Below are positions 25,556 through 33,597 of a stretch of 64,000 bases of DNA, one piece after another (position 1 is the stretch's first letter; every line of letters begins with the position of its first letter). Origin of the DNA: an uncultured Rhodoferax sp. Lineage in GTDB: Bacteria > Pseudomonadota > Gammaproteobacteria > Burkholderiales > Burkholderiaceae_C. A program made the position numbers and the translations under genes. The notes beneath the pieces are model-generated. The model had not been told where the DNA came from. It saw only the letters and a list, made by a program, of their open reading frames with translations, and ran no database searches. The stretch is taken from the NCBI RefSeq assembly GCF_946221635.1, contig NZ_CAMIHB010000010.1:1-64000 (forward strand), in the 5' to 3' direction.

Positions 25556-26842
25556 ATGCGCCGCATCCTTTACCTGCTGACTGTGCTGGCCCTGGGGCTC
25601 GGCCTGGTTCTGGCCATTCTGGTGTGGCGCGAGCTGCGCGCGAGCCCCACTGTCGCAGCAACGCCCACCTCACGCACTGCCCCGGCGATGGAGACCGTGC
25701 AACGGGGTGCCTATCTCGCGCAGGTCGGCAACTGCGCGCTGTGCCACACCACGCCGGGTGGCGAGCCCTACGCTGGCGGCAAAGGCGTGCCCACGCCCTT
25801 TGGCACGGTGTACACCAGCAACCTCACCCCCCATCCCCAGACCGGGCTGGGTGCCTGGGATGCCGAGGATTTCTGGCGCGCCATGCACGAGGGCCGCTCG
25901 CGCGATGGGCATTTGCTCTACCCTGCCTTCCCCTACACCAGCTTCACGCAGCTGGCCCGGGACGACAGCGACGCCTTGTTTGCCTACCTGCAAACCCTGA
26001 CACCCGCAGACACGCCGAACCGCGTGCACACGCTGCGCTGGCCCTACGGCACGCAATGGGCCCTGGCCGTCTGGCGCGTGGTCAACTTCCATCCATCTCC
26101 CGCGCAGGCAAACGCCCCCACGGGCAGCGACGTAGCCCTACGCGGCGCCTACCTGGTCCATGGCCTGGCCCACTGCAACGAATGCCATGGTGGACGCAAT
26201 GCCTGGGGCGCCCCCGATCTGCGCCAGACCCTGGGCGGCGCCACCCTGCCCCAAAGTCTCTGGTACGCACCCTCGCTGCGCTCGGCACGCGAAGCCGGCG
26301 TGGCAGCCTGGAGCGTGGAGGACACCGTAGCCCTGCTGACCACGGGAGCCAACGCCCACGCAGTGGCCAGCGGCCCCATGGCGGAAGTTGTGCACCACAG
26401 TACCCAGCATCTCAGCACCACAGACGCCCAGGCCATGGCGCGCTACCTGGCCGGCCTGGCGCCCGCAGACGCCGGCCTCCCCACACCCAAACCCGTTCCC
26501 ACCGGCGTCCAGGCCCTGGGTGGACGCGTCTACGAAGCCCAGTGCGCGCAATGCCATGGCAAGCAGGGCGAGGGCCGGGCCGGCGCCTACCCCGCGCTGG
26601 CCGGCAACCGGGCCGTGCAAATGCCGCAGTACCAGAACCTGGTGCTTGGCGTGCTGCAAGGCGGCTTTGGGCCGTCCACCCACGGGCTGCCGCAACCGCA
26701 TGGCATGCCGCCCTTCCAGTTGGTGCTTACCGATGCCGAGCTGGCCGCCGTGCTCAGCTACATCCGCAACGCGTGGGGCAACCAGGCCCCAGCGCTGAGC
26801 GAGTTTGATATAAACAAGTTTCGCAATCTCCAGGCCCCCTGA
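25556..26842 (+). CDS. Membrane-anchored triheme cytochrome c
   Basis: 428 aa with an N-terminal hydrophobic anchor (about 4-24) and three haem c sites: C60-x-x-C63-H64, C207-x-x-C210-H211 and C330-x-x-C333-H334. The plan is that of the cytochrome subunit of membrane alcohol, gluconate or aldehyde dehydrogenases (AdhB-like), which pass electrons to ubiquinone or an oxidase. No dehydrogenase large subunit lies nearby. ushA starts six bases after its stop, so transcription probably continues. Confidence 0.88.
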   Translation: MRRILYLLTVLALGLGLVLAILVWRELRASPTVAATPTSRTAPAMETVQRGAYLAQVGNCALCHTTPGGEPYAGGKGVPTPFGTVYTSNLTPHPQTGLGAWDAEDFWRAMHEGRSRDGHLLYPAFPYTSFTQLARDDSDALFAYLQTLTPADTPNRVHTLRWPYGTQWALAVWRVVNFHPSPAQANAPTGSDVALRGAYLVHGLAHCNECHGGRNAWGAPDLRQTLGGATLPQSLWYAPSLRSAREAGVAAWSVEDTVALLTTGANAHAVASGPMAEVVHHSTQHLSTTDAQAMARYLAGLAPADAGLPTPKPVPTGVQALGGRVYEAQCAQCHGKQGEGRAGAYPALAGNRAVQMPQYQNLVLGVLQGGFGPSTHGLPQPHGMPPFQLVLTDAELAAVLSYIRNAWGNQAPALSEFDINKFRNLQAP

Positions 26843-26847
26843 CCCCC

Positions 26848-28497
26848 ATGACAATCCACCCCATGCGCACACTTCCGCTGCTTCTCGGTGTTTCGGTTCT
26901 GGCCCTTACCGGCTGTGCGCAATGGGGGCCGCAGGCGCCTGAAAAAGACAAGACCTACGCCATCACCATCCTGCACACCAACGACCACCATGGCCGTTTC
27001 TGGAAAAACCGCGATGGCGAATACGGCATGGCCGCACGCAAGACCGTGATCGACCAGATCCGCCAGGAAGTCCAGGCGGCCGGCGGCTACAGCCTGCTGC
27101 TGGACGGTGGTGACGTGAATACCGGCGTGCCCGAATCCGATCTGCAGGACGCGGTGCCTGACTTCCGCGGCATGAACCTGCTGGGCTACGACGCCATGGC
27201 CGTGGGCAACCACGAGTTCGACAAACCACCTGTCGTTCTGCAAATGCAGCGTGACCTGGCGACCTTTCCCATGCTCTCGGCCAATATCTACAAGGACGGC
27301 CAGCGCATGTTCAGCCCCTACAAGGTGTTCAACCTGGGTGGCGTGCGCGTGGGTGTGATGGGTCTGACCACGGAAGACACCCAGAAGATGGTGCATCCGG
27401 ACAACATTCGCGGTGTCACCTTTGCCGACACCCAGACCGAAACCGCCAAACTCCTGCCCGAGCTGCGCCAGAAAGCTGATGTGGTGATTGCTGCCACGCA
27501 CATGGGCCACTACGAAAACGGCCAGCACGGCGTACAGGCGCCCGGCGATGTGGAACTGGCGCGCGCCGTGAAGGGGCTGGACCTGATTGTGGGTGGCCAT
27601 ACCCAGAACCCGGCCTGCATGAAGGCCGAAAACGTGCTGGACCGCGCCTATGTGCCGGGCACCGAGTGCAAGCCCGACCGGCAGAACGGCACCTGGATCG
27701 TCCAGGCCCATGAGTGGGGCAAGTACGTGGGCCGCGCCGACTTCACCTACCGCAATGGCGAGTTCAAGCTGGTCAAGTACGCGCTCATCCCGATCAACCT
27801 GAAAAAGCCGGTGAAAACGGCCGACGGCAAGACCGTCCTGCAAACCTACACGCCCGAGATCGCCGAGTCGCCTGAGATGCTCAAGCTGCTCCAACCCTTC
27901 CAGGATTTTGGCCAACAGAAGCTGCTGGTCGAAGTCGGCAGCAGTGACGGCAAGCTCGAAGGTGACCGAGCCGTAGTGCGCAGCCAACCCACGGCGCTGG
28001 GCGTGATGATCGGCCAGTCCATGATGGAGAAGGTCAAAGCGGACTTTGCCATCGTCAATGCCGGCGGTGTGCGCGACTCCCTGCCGGCGGGCAAGATCCG
28101 TTACAAGGATGTGCTTACGGTCCACCCCTTTGGCAACACCATCGTGGTGGTGACGCTCAGCGGCAAGGAAGTGATGGACTACCTGAACGCCGCAGCCCGG
28201 ATGACGCCGGGCTCGGGCGCCTTCCCGCAGTTTGCCGGCGTGCGCCTGGTCATCGAAGGCGGCAAGGTGCAAAGCGCGCAGATTGCCGGCCAGGCCATCG
28301 ACGCGACCAAAACCTACCGCATGGCGCTCAACAACTTTGTGGCTGCCGGTGGTGACGGCTATCCCAAGCTCAATACGCACCCGGGCTATGTGGACACCGG
28401 GTTTGTGGACGCCGATGTGCTGCGCGCCTTCATCGCTGCGCACAGCCCGCTCCAGGCCCAGGCCTACGCGCCCGGCGACAGTGTGGTCCGGAAGTAA
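26848..28497 (+). CDS. ushA: UshA-like bifunctional metallophosphatase / 5'-nucleotidase
   Basis: Hydrolyses extracellular nucleotides or UDP-sugars. 549 aa, with metal-binding LHTNDHHG (D46, H48), GGDVNTG, GNHEFD and the GGHTQ motif in the N-terminal metallophosphatase domain, then the 5'-nucleotidase C-terminal domain (NAGGVRDSL and NNFVAAGGDGY). The N-terminus has a lipobox (LTGC, Cys23), so it is probably a lipoprotein, unlike soluble periplasmic E. coli UshA of 550 aa. The ATG at 26848 is followed by another at residue 6. Confidence 0.92.
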   Translation: MTIHPMRTLPLLLGVSVLALTGCAQWGPQAPEKDKTYAITILHTNDHHGRFWKNRDGEYGMAARKTVIDQIRQEVQAAGGYSLLLDGGDVNTGVPESDLQDAVPDFRGMNLLGYDAMAVGNHEFDKPPVVLQMQRDLATFPMLSANIYKDGQRMFSPYKVFNLGGVRVGVMGLTTEDTQKMVHPDNIRGVTFADTQTETAKLLPELRQKADVVIAATHMGHYENGQHGVQAPGDVELARAVKGLDLIVGGHTQNPACMKAENVLDRAYVPGTECKPDRQNGTWIVQAHEWGKYVGRADFTYRNGEFKLVKYALIPINLKKPVKTADGKTVLQTYTPEIAESPEMLKLLQPFQDFGQQKLLVEVGSSDGKLEGDRAVVRSQPTALGVMIGQSMMEKVKADFAIVNAGGVRDSLPAGKIRYKDVLTVHPFGNTIVVVTLSGKEVMDYLNAAARMTPGSGAFPQFAGVRLVIEGGKVQSAQIAGQAIDATKTYRMALNNFVAAGGDGYPKLNTHPGYVDTGFVDADVLRAFIAAHSPLQAQAYAPGDSVVRK

Positions 28498-30705
28498 ATG
28501 GCCAGAATTTCACGCCGCAGCAACAAGCCCACCTCCAAGCGCCAAACCTCCGTGTCCACACGCCAGGGGCGTGCCGGGCAGCACATGATCATCGACGGCT
28601 ACGCGCCGTCGCAGATGATCGAAGACCTGCGCAAGTACCAGGCCGAACTGGAAATCCAGAACAAGGCGCTGCGCTACTCGCAGCAGGAGGCCGAAGGCGC
28701 TTCCGAGCGTTTTGCCACCCTCTTCTCCAACGTGCCGCTGGCCCTGATGGTGGTGGACGAGGAAGGTCTGGTGCTGGCCAGCAATGCCATGGCGCTGCGC
28801 CTGTTCCAGCCGCTGGAGAGTGACGCGCCGCTCAACTTCCTGCTGCCTTTTGTGGGTCAGGAGCACACCGACGAGGTGGCCGTGGCCTTCTCCAGCGCCA
28901 AGCAGGAGGGCACCAGCGAAGTCCACGAAGTCGCCTTTCTGGCCGGCTCACGCGGGCAGTTCACGGGGGACCTGCACATTGCCCGCATCGAAAACCCGCT
29001 CGATGAGCTGGCGCACTTCATCTGCGCCATCATCGACCAGGGCCCGCTGCTGGCCGAGCGGGCGGCGCTGCAGGAAAGTGCCGATGTGCTGCGCCAGCGC
29101 AACGAAGACCTGCTGCTGAGCGAAAACCGCATGGCGGCCATCATCAACTCTTCGCTGGACGCCATTCTCTGCATTGACGAAAAGCAGTGCATCACTGTTT
29201 TCAACCCGGCGGCCACGGCGCTGTTTGAATGCCCGGCGGACCAGGCCTTCGGCGCGCGCCTGGGCCAGTTTCTCCCGGACGTAGAGCGTGCGCTGGACAA
29301 CGGGACCGTGCCCGCACAGGCCATGCTGGGTGAATTCACCGCCACCACGCTGCAGGGAAAGCAGATCTTCGTGGAGATCAGCGTCTCCATGGAGCGGCGC
29401 ATGCGAACCCGCGCGCCACTGCGCTCCCTGGATGCAACGGGCCCGGCACGCCGCGGGCAGCATGCGGCCCATGGCACCGTCACCACCATCTTTGCGCGCG
29501 ACCTGACGGCCCGCAAGCTCGCGGAAACCCAGCGGGCGGCACTGGAAACGCAGTTGCGCGAATCCCAGAAGATGCAGGCCATGGGCACCATGGCCGGCGG
29601 CATTGCACACGACTTCAACAACATCCTCAGCGCCATCCTGGGCAATGTGGAGCTGGCCAAACAGGACACCGCAGAGGATGCCTCGGCGCTGATCAGCCTG
29701 CGCGAGATCGAGAAGGCCGGTCGCCGCGCGCGCGACCTAGTGCGCCAGATCCTGACCTTCAGCCGCAACGAGCCGCCCAAGCGCACGCCCATCCAGCTGG
29801 CCGAGGTGGTGCAGGAGACGGCCCGCCTGGTCAAGGTGGCCCTGCCCCCGGCCGTGGACTTGCAACTGCTGTTGCCGGACGATCTGCCATCGGTCCTGGC
29901 GGACGCCACCCAGGTGGAACAGGCCCTGCTCAATCTGTGTACCAATGGCTTCCTGGCCATTGGCAACCAGAAGGGCTCGGTCACCATCGAACTGGGGCAG
30001 GCCGACATCCAGTTGCCCTCCAGCGACCGCATCGGCGTGCCGCCCGGCCACTATGTGACGGTGCGCGTGCGCGACACCGGCGGCGGCATGTCCGAAGCCA
30101 CCATGCAGCGCATCTTCGAGCCTTTCTTCACCACCCGGCAGGTAGGCCAGGGCACGGGGCTGGGCTTGTCGGTGGTGCACGGCATCATGCAGACGCACCA
30201 GGGCGCCATCGATGTGCAGAGCGAACTGGGCCAAGGCAGCGTGTTCACCCTGTACTTCCCTGCCACCCGGCAGGCGCCGCAGGCCGCAGCCGAGCCGGAG
30301 CCGGTACAGGACGTGGAAGGCCGGGGCCGCCACGTGATGTATGTGGACGATGACCAGGCGCTGGTGTTCCTGGTGGCGCGGGTCCTCAGTCGCAAGGGTT
30401 TTGCCGTCACCACCTTCACCGATCCCCACGAAGCCCAGGCCGCGCTGCAGGCCCAGCCCCAGCACTACGACCTGTTGGTGACCGACTACAACATGCCCGG
30501 ATTCAGCGGCGTGGACCTGCTGCGTGAAGCCAAACGGATACGCGCCGACCTGCCCGTGGCCCTGGCCTCCGGCTATGTAACCCCCGAGATCGAGCAACGT
30601 GCGCTGCAGGAAGGTGCCAGCGCCCTGATCTACAAACCCAATGACGTGAACGAGCTGTGCGAAACCGTGCAGCGCCTGCTGGCCCACCATGATCCTGTCC
30701 ACTGA
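28498..30705 (+). CDS. PAS-containing hybrid sensor histidine kinase
   Basis: 735 aa cytoplasmic-looking kinase with no clear membrane span. Two PAS-like domains (about 70-180 and 205-340) are linked by a coiled coil, then HisKA with H371 in GGIAHDFNN, HATPase with N-box ALLNLCTNGF and GTGLGLSVVHG, and a C-terminal receiver with MYVDDDQA and phospho-acceptor D663 in TDYNMPG. There is no adjacent DNA-binding response regulator, so the output is unclear; phosphate could pass through the receiver to a separate phosphotransfer protein. The ATG directly follows the ushA stop, and rluA overlaps its end by 17 nt. Confidence 0.9.
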   Translation: MARISRRSNKPTSKRQTSVSTRQGRAGQHMIIDGYAPSQMIEDLRKYQAELEIQNKALRYSQQEAEGASERFATLFSNVPLALMVVDEEGLVLASNAMALRLFQPLESDAPLNFLLPFVGQEHTDEVAVAFSSAKQEGTSEVHEVAFLAGSRGQFTGDLHIARIENPLDELAHFICAIIDQGPLLAERAALQESADVLRQRNEDLLLSENRMAAIINSSLDAILCIDEKQCITVFNPAATALFECPADQAFGARLGQFLPDVERALDNGTVPAQAMLGEFTATTLQGKQIFVEISVSMERRMRTRAPLRSLDATGPARRGQHAAHGTVTTIFARDLTARKLAETQRAALETQLRESQKMQAMGTMAGGIAHDFNNILSAILGNVELAKQDTAEDASALISLREIEKAGRRARDLVRQILTFSRNEPPKRTPIQLAEVVQETARLVKVALPPAVDLQLLLPDDLPSVLADATQVEQALLNLCTNGFLAIGNQKGSVTIELGQADIQLPSSDRIGVPPGHYVTVRVRDTGGGMSEATMQRIFEPFFTTRQVGQGTGLGLSVVHGIMQTHQGAIDVQSELGQGSVFTLYFPATRQAPQAAAEPEPVQDVEGRGRHVMYVDDDQALVFLVARVLSRKGFAVTTFTDPHEAQAALQAQPQHYDLLVTDYNMPGFSGVDLLREAKRIRADLPVALASGYVTPEIEQRALQEGASALIYKPNDVNELCETVQRLLAHHDPVH

Positions 30706-31354
30706 AGACTTTGCTGCCCTGCCGCTGGAGGTGGTCCATGTGGATGCTGCGGTGGTGGTGCTCAACAAACCCTCGGGCCTGCTCACCGTTCCGGGCCGCG
30801 GCCTGGACAAGCAGGACTGCCTGAGCAAACGCGTGCAGGCGCGCTACCCCGACGCCCTCATCGTGCACCGGCTGGACCGCGACACCTCGGGCCTGGTGGC
30901 CTTTGCGCGCGGCCTGCCGGCCCAGCGCACGCTCAACCTCGCCTTCGAACAGCGCCGGGTGGACAAACGCTACACGGCGGTGGTGAGCGGCCAGTTGGCG
31001 GTGGACGGTGCCTGGCACGAGATTGACCTGCCCATGCTGGTGGATTGGCCCAACCGGCCCAAGCGCACCATCAACTTCGCAGAAGGCCAGAGCGCCCTGA
31101 CGCGCTGGCGCTGCCTGTCGGTGGACGCTGCGGCCAACACCTCCCGCGTGGAACTGGAGCCGGTGACCGGGCGCACGCACCAGTTGCGGGTGCATATGCA
31201 GGCCATCGGCCACCCCATGGTGGGCGATACGCTGTACGCGCCCCCCGAGGTGCAGGCCCAGGCAGACCGCTTGCTGCTGCACTCCGGCCTGCTGAGTTTT
31301 CCGCACCCGGCCACTGGGGCGGTGCAGGAATTCACGGTTGCGCCAAGCTTCTAG
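30689..31354 (+). CDS. rluA: RluA-family pseudouridine synthase
   Basis: Isomerises uridine to pseudouridine in rRNA/tRNA. 221 aa, catalytic aspartate D63 in HRLDRDTSG, plus GRTHQLRVHM later. The short length without an S4 domain fits RluA (23S 746 and tRNA 32 in E. coli, 219 aa) rather than RluC/RluD. The gene starts inside the end of the kinase gene. Confidence 0.85.
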   Translation: MILSTEDFAALPLEVVHVDAAVVVLNKPSGLLTVPGRGLDKQDCLSKRVQARYPDALIVHRLDRDTSGLVAFARGLPAQRTLNLAFEQRRVDKRYTAVVSGQLAVDGAWHEIDLPMLVDWPNRPKRTINFAEGQSALTRWRCLSVDAAANTSRVELEPVTGRTHQLRVHMQAIGHPMVGDTLYAPPEVQAQADRLLLHSGLLSFPHPATGAVQEFTVAPSF

Positions 31355-31376
31355 GGCCAGGGCCTAAAATGGGCTG

Positions 31377-32231
31377 GTGACCACGCCACTCAACGCCGAC
31401 CTCCATTGCCATTCCGTCGTCTCCGACGGCACGCTGACGCCCGAAGCCTTGGCCGAGCGCGCCCGTGGCAACGGGGTGGAGCTATGGGCGCTGACCGACC
31501 ACGACGAGATTGGCGGCCTGCAGCGCGCCCGGGATGCGGCCCGTGCCCAGGGCATGGGCTACCTCACCGGGGTGGAAATCTCCATCACCTTTCTGAACCA
31601 GACCGTGCACATCGTGGGCCTGGGCTTTGACGCCGACAACGCCGATCTGCGCACCGGCCTGCAGCAGACCCGGGGCGGCCGCGGCGCGCGCGCCATGGAA
31701 ATGTCCGAGGGGCTGGCCAAGGTCGGGATCCACGGCGCCTACGAAGGTGCGCTCAAGTTTGTGGGCAACCCGGAGCTGATCTCGCGCACCCACTTCGCCC
31801 GCTTTCTGGTGGAGAGTGGTGTCTGCAAGGACACCAGCGAGGTGTTCCGCAAGTACCTGACCGAGGGCAAGCCCGGCTTTGTGCCGCACCGCTGGGCTAC
31901 GCTGCGCGACGCCGTCACCTGGATCACCAATGCCGGTGGCATGGCCATCATTGCCCACCCCGCGCGCTACAAGTTCACGCCCAACGAAGAATTTGCGCTG
32001 TTCACCGAATTCAAGGGCCTGGGTGGCCAGGGGGTGGAGGTCGTAACAGGCAGCCATTCGGTGCCCGAGTTCCAGATCTACGCCGAAACGGCCCAGGAGT
32101 TTGGCCTGGCCGCCTCGCGTGGCAGCGACTTCCACAGCCCCGACGAGAGCCACACCGAACTGGGCACCCTGCCTCCCTTGCCCAGTGGGCTCACCCCCGT
32201 GTGGGAACTGCTGGGCTCCCGCATCCAATAA
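31377..32231 (+). CDS. PHP-domain phosphoesterase (TrpH/YciV, nucleoside 3',5'-bisphosphatase type)
   Basis: 284 aa PHP protein with metal ligands in DLHCHSVVSDG, TDHDE, GVEIS and later HPARY and GSDFHSP. E. coli YciV (RNase AM) of this family degrades 3',5'-nucleoside bisphosphates and trims rRNA 5' ends. The start is GTG at 31377, giving MTTPLNADLHCHS after translation initiation; there is no strong ribosome site. It sits next to yciO, as trpH/yciV often does. Confidence 0.9.
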   Translation: MTTPLNADLHCHSVVSDGTLTPEALAERARGNGVELWALTDHDEIGGLQRARDAARAQGMGYLTGVEISITFLNQTVHIVGLGFDADNADLRTGLQQTRGGRGARAMEMSEGLAKVGIHGAYEGALKFVGNPELISRTHFARFLVESGVCKDTSEVFRKYLTEGKPGFVPHRWATLRDAVTWITNAGGMAIIAHPARYKFTPNEEFALFTEFKGLGGQGVEVVTGSHSVPEFQIYAETAQEFGLAASRGSDFHSPDESHTELGTLPPLPSGLTPVWELLGSRIQ

Positions 32232-32267
32232 AAACACCCGGACAAACGCGCAAGCGTTTGCCATGCC

Positions 32268-32891
32268 ATGGCGCAGTATTTCGAAGTTCACCCCGACAAC
32301 CCCCAAGCCCGTCTGCTCAAGCAGGCAGTAGGCCTGCTTGAAAAAGGCGGCATCCTGGCCGTCCCCACCGATTCCAGCTACGCCCTGGTCTGCCACCTGG
32401 ACGACAAGGCGGCCGCCGACAAGCTGCGCAGCATCCGCGGCGTGGACGACAAGCACCACCTCACGCTGCTATGCCGCGACCTGAGCGAGCTGGCCAGCTA
32501 CGCGCGCGTGGACAACGCGCAGTACCGCTTGCTCAAAACCGCCACGCCCGGCGCCTACACCTTCATCCTGGAAGCCAGCAAGGAGGTACCGCGCCGCGTG
32601 AGCCACCCCTCGCGCAAGACAATCGGCCTGCGTGTGCCCGAGCACAAGACGCTCCAGGAGCTGCTAGCCCTCCACGGATCTGCGCTTCTAGCTACTACTT
32701 TGATAGCGAATGGCGAGACCGAACCGCTCAACGACGCACAGGACATCCGCGAGCGCTACGAGCACCAGATCGCCGCCGTCATCGACGCAGGCGCCTGCCC
32801 CGCCGAGCCCACCACCGTGATCGACCTGACCGGCGACGCCCCCGAGCTGATCCGCCAGGGCGGCGGCGACCTCGCCACCATCGGACTCTGA
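32268..32891 (+). CDS. yciO: YciO/TsaC/Sua5-family protein
   Basis: 207 aa with the YrdC fold. The family makes threonylcarbamoyl-AMP for tRNA t6A; the YciO branch has weak or uncertain activity. Seen: PTDSSYAL (about 34-41), the RSIRG block (54-58), and TTVIDLTGDAPELIRQGGGD near the end. Residues 132-147 (LLALHGSALLATTLIA) are encoded by repeat copy 7 with codons such as cta, tct, ctt, act, ttg and ata, though the residues match the usual family pattern LLATTLI. The gene is upstream of a degenerate site-2 protease and trpS. Confidence 0.88.
   Translation: MAQYFEVHPDNPQARLLKQAVGLLEKGGILAVPTDSSYALVCHLDDKAAADKLRSIRGVDDKHHLTLLCRDLSELASYARVDNAQYRLLKTATPGAYTFILEASKEVPRRVSHPSRKTIGLRVPEHKTLQELLALHGSALLATTLIANGETEPLNDAQDIRERYEHQIAAVIDAGACPAEPTTVIDLTGDAPELIRQGGGDLATIGL
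32661..32707 (-). repeat. Dispersed repeat, copy 7 (inside yciO)
   Basis: CTGCTAGCCCTCCACGGATC, then TGCGCTTCTAGCTACTACTT and TGATAGC match the block order CTAGCCCCCGTGGAATAT / GCGCAAGCAGCTACC / GTAGC. It encodes a family-conserved stretch without apparent insertion, but with a sharp local switch to AT-rich codons. Confidence 0.65.
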
Positions 32892-32921
32892 GCCCCCCCA
32901 CTACAGAAGAACTAGAACACC

Positions 32922-33590
32922 ATGGACTTTGGAAACCTGATCCAGCAAGCGGCCATCCTCGCGCTGCCCCTGCTGTTTGCCATCACCCTGTCGGAAGCGG
33001 CCCGCGGCCGCGTGGCTTACTGGCTGGGCGACAAGACCGGCTGGAGCATGGGCCGGCTGAGCTGGAACCCGGCCAACCATGTGTCTCCCATCGAGACCAT
33101 CGTCATCCCGCTGGTGATGTACTTCGCCACCAATGGCAGCTTCATCTTCGGCAACGCCAAGCAGATCCCGATCGATTACCGCAATCTGGGCAATTCCAAG
33201 CGCAATGCAGTGTGGCTGGAACTGTCCCGCCCGCTGGCGCTGCTGGCCATGGCCTGGCTGTGGCTGGTAGGGCTGATGCTGCTGCGCGCCGCCGACGTGA
33301 CCGAGCCCTTTGTGCTGGGCGTGTGCCGCGCCGGCATTTTTGTCTGCCTGAGCCTGTTTGCTTTCCAACTGCTGCCGGTGCCACCGCTGGCCGGCGGACG
33401 CATCCTGCTGTTCACGCTGCCCTACAAGTACGCGGTGAGCTTTGCCAAAATAGAGTCTTGGAGCGTATGGATCATCCTGCTACTGGCGATTGCCGGTGTG
33501 CTGGGGCCGCTGTGGCTGAGTCCCATCACCCAACTGGGCTTGGCCTTGCTGCAGCTGCTGACCGCCCCGCTCTCTTTCCTGTTGAACTGA
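32922..33590 (+). CDS. Site-2 protease (M50) homologue lacking all zinc ligands
   Basis: 222 aa, about five or six membrane helices, clearly built like the small M50 membrane proteases that usually sit between yciO and trpS. Two catalytic motifs are altered. The expected HEAAHG reads S24-E25-A26-A27-R28-G29 (ITLSEAARGRVA), losing both histidine ligands. The expected PPLDGGRI reads PPLAGGRI, with A157 in place of the aspartate. Only the glutamate E25 remains. The frame is intact and codon use normal, so this looks like a retained pseudoenzyme, not a decaying gene. Start ATG 32922; there is no other M50 gene in the window. Confidence 0.85.
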   Translation: MDFGNLIQQAAILALPLLFAITLSEAARGRVAYWLGDKTGWSMGRLSWNPANHVSPIETIVIPLVMYFATNGSFIFGNAKQIPIDYRNLGNSKRNAVWLELSRPLALLAMAWLWLVGLMLLRAADVTEPFVLGVCRAGIFVCLSLFAFQLLPVPPLAGGRILLFTLPYKYAVSFAKIESWSVWIILLLAIAGVLGPLWLSPITQLGLALLQLLTAPLSFLLN

Positions 33591-33597
33591 ACCGCCC

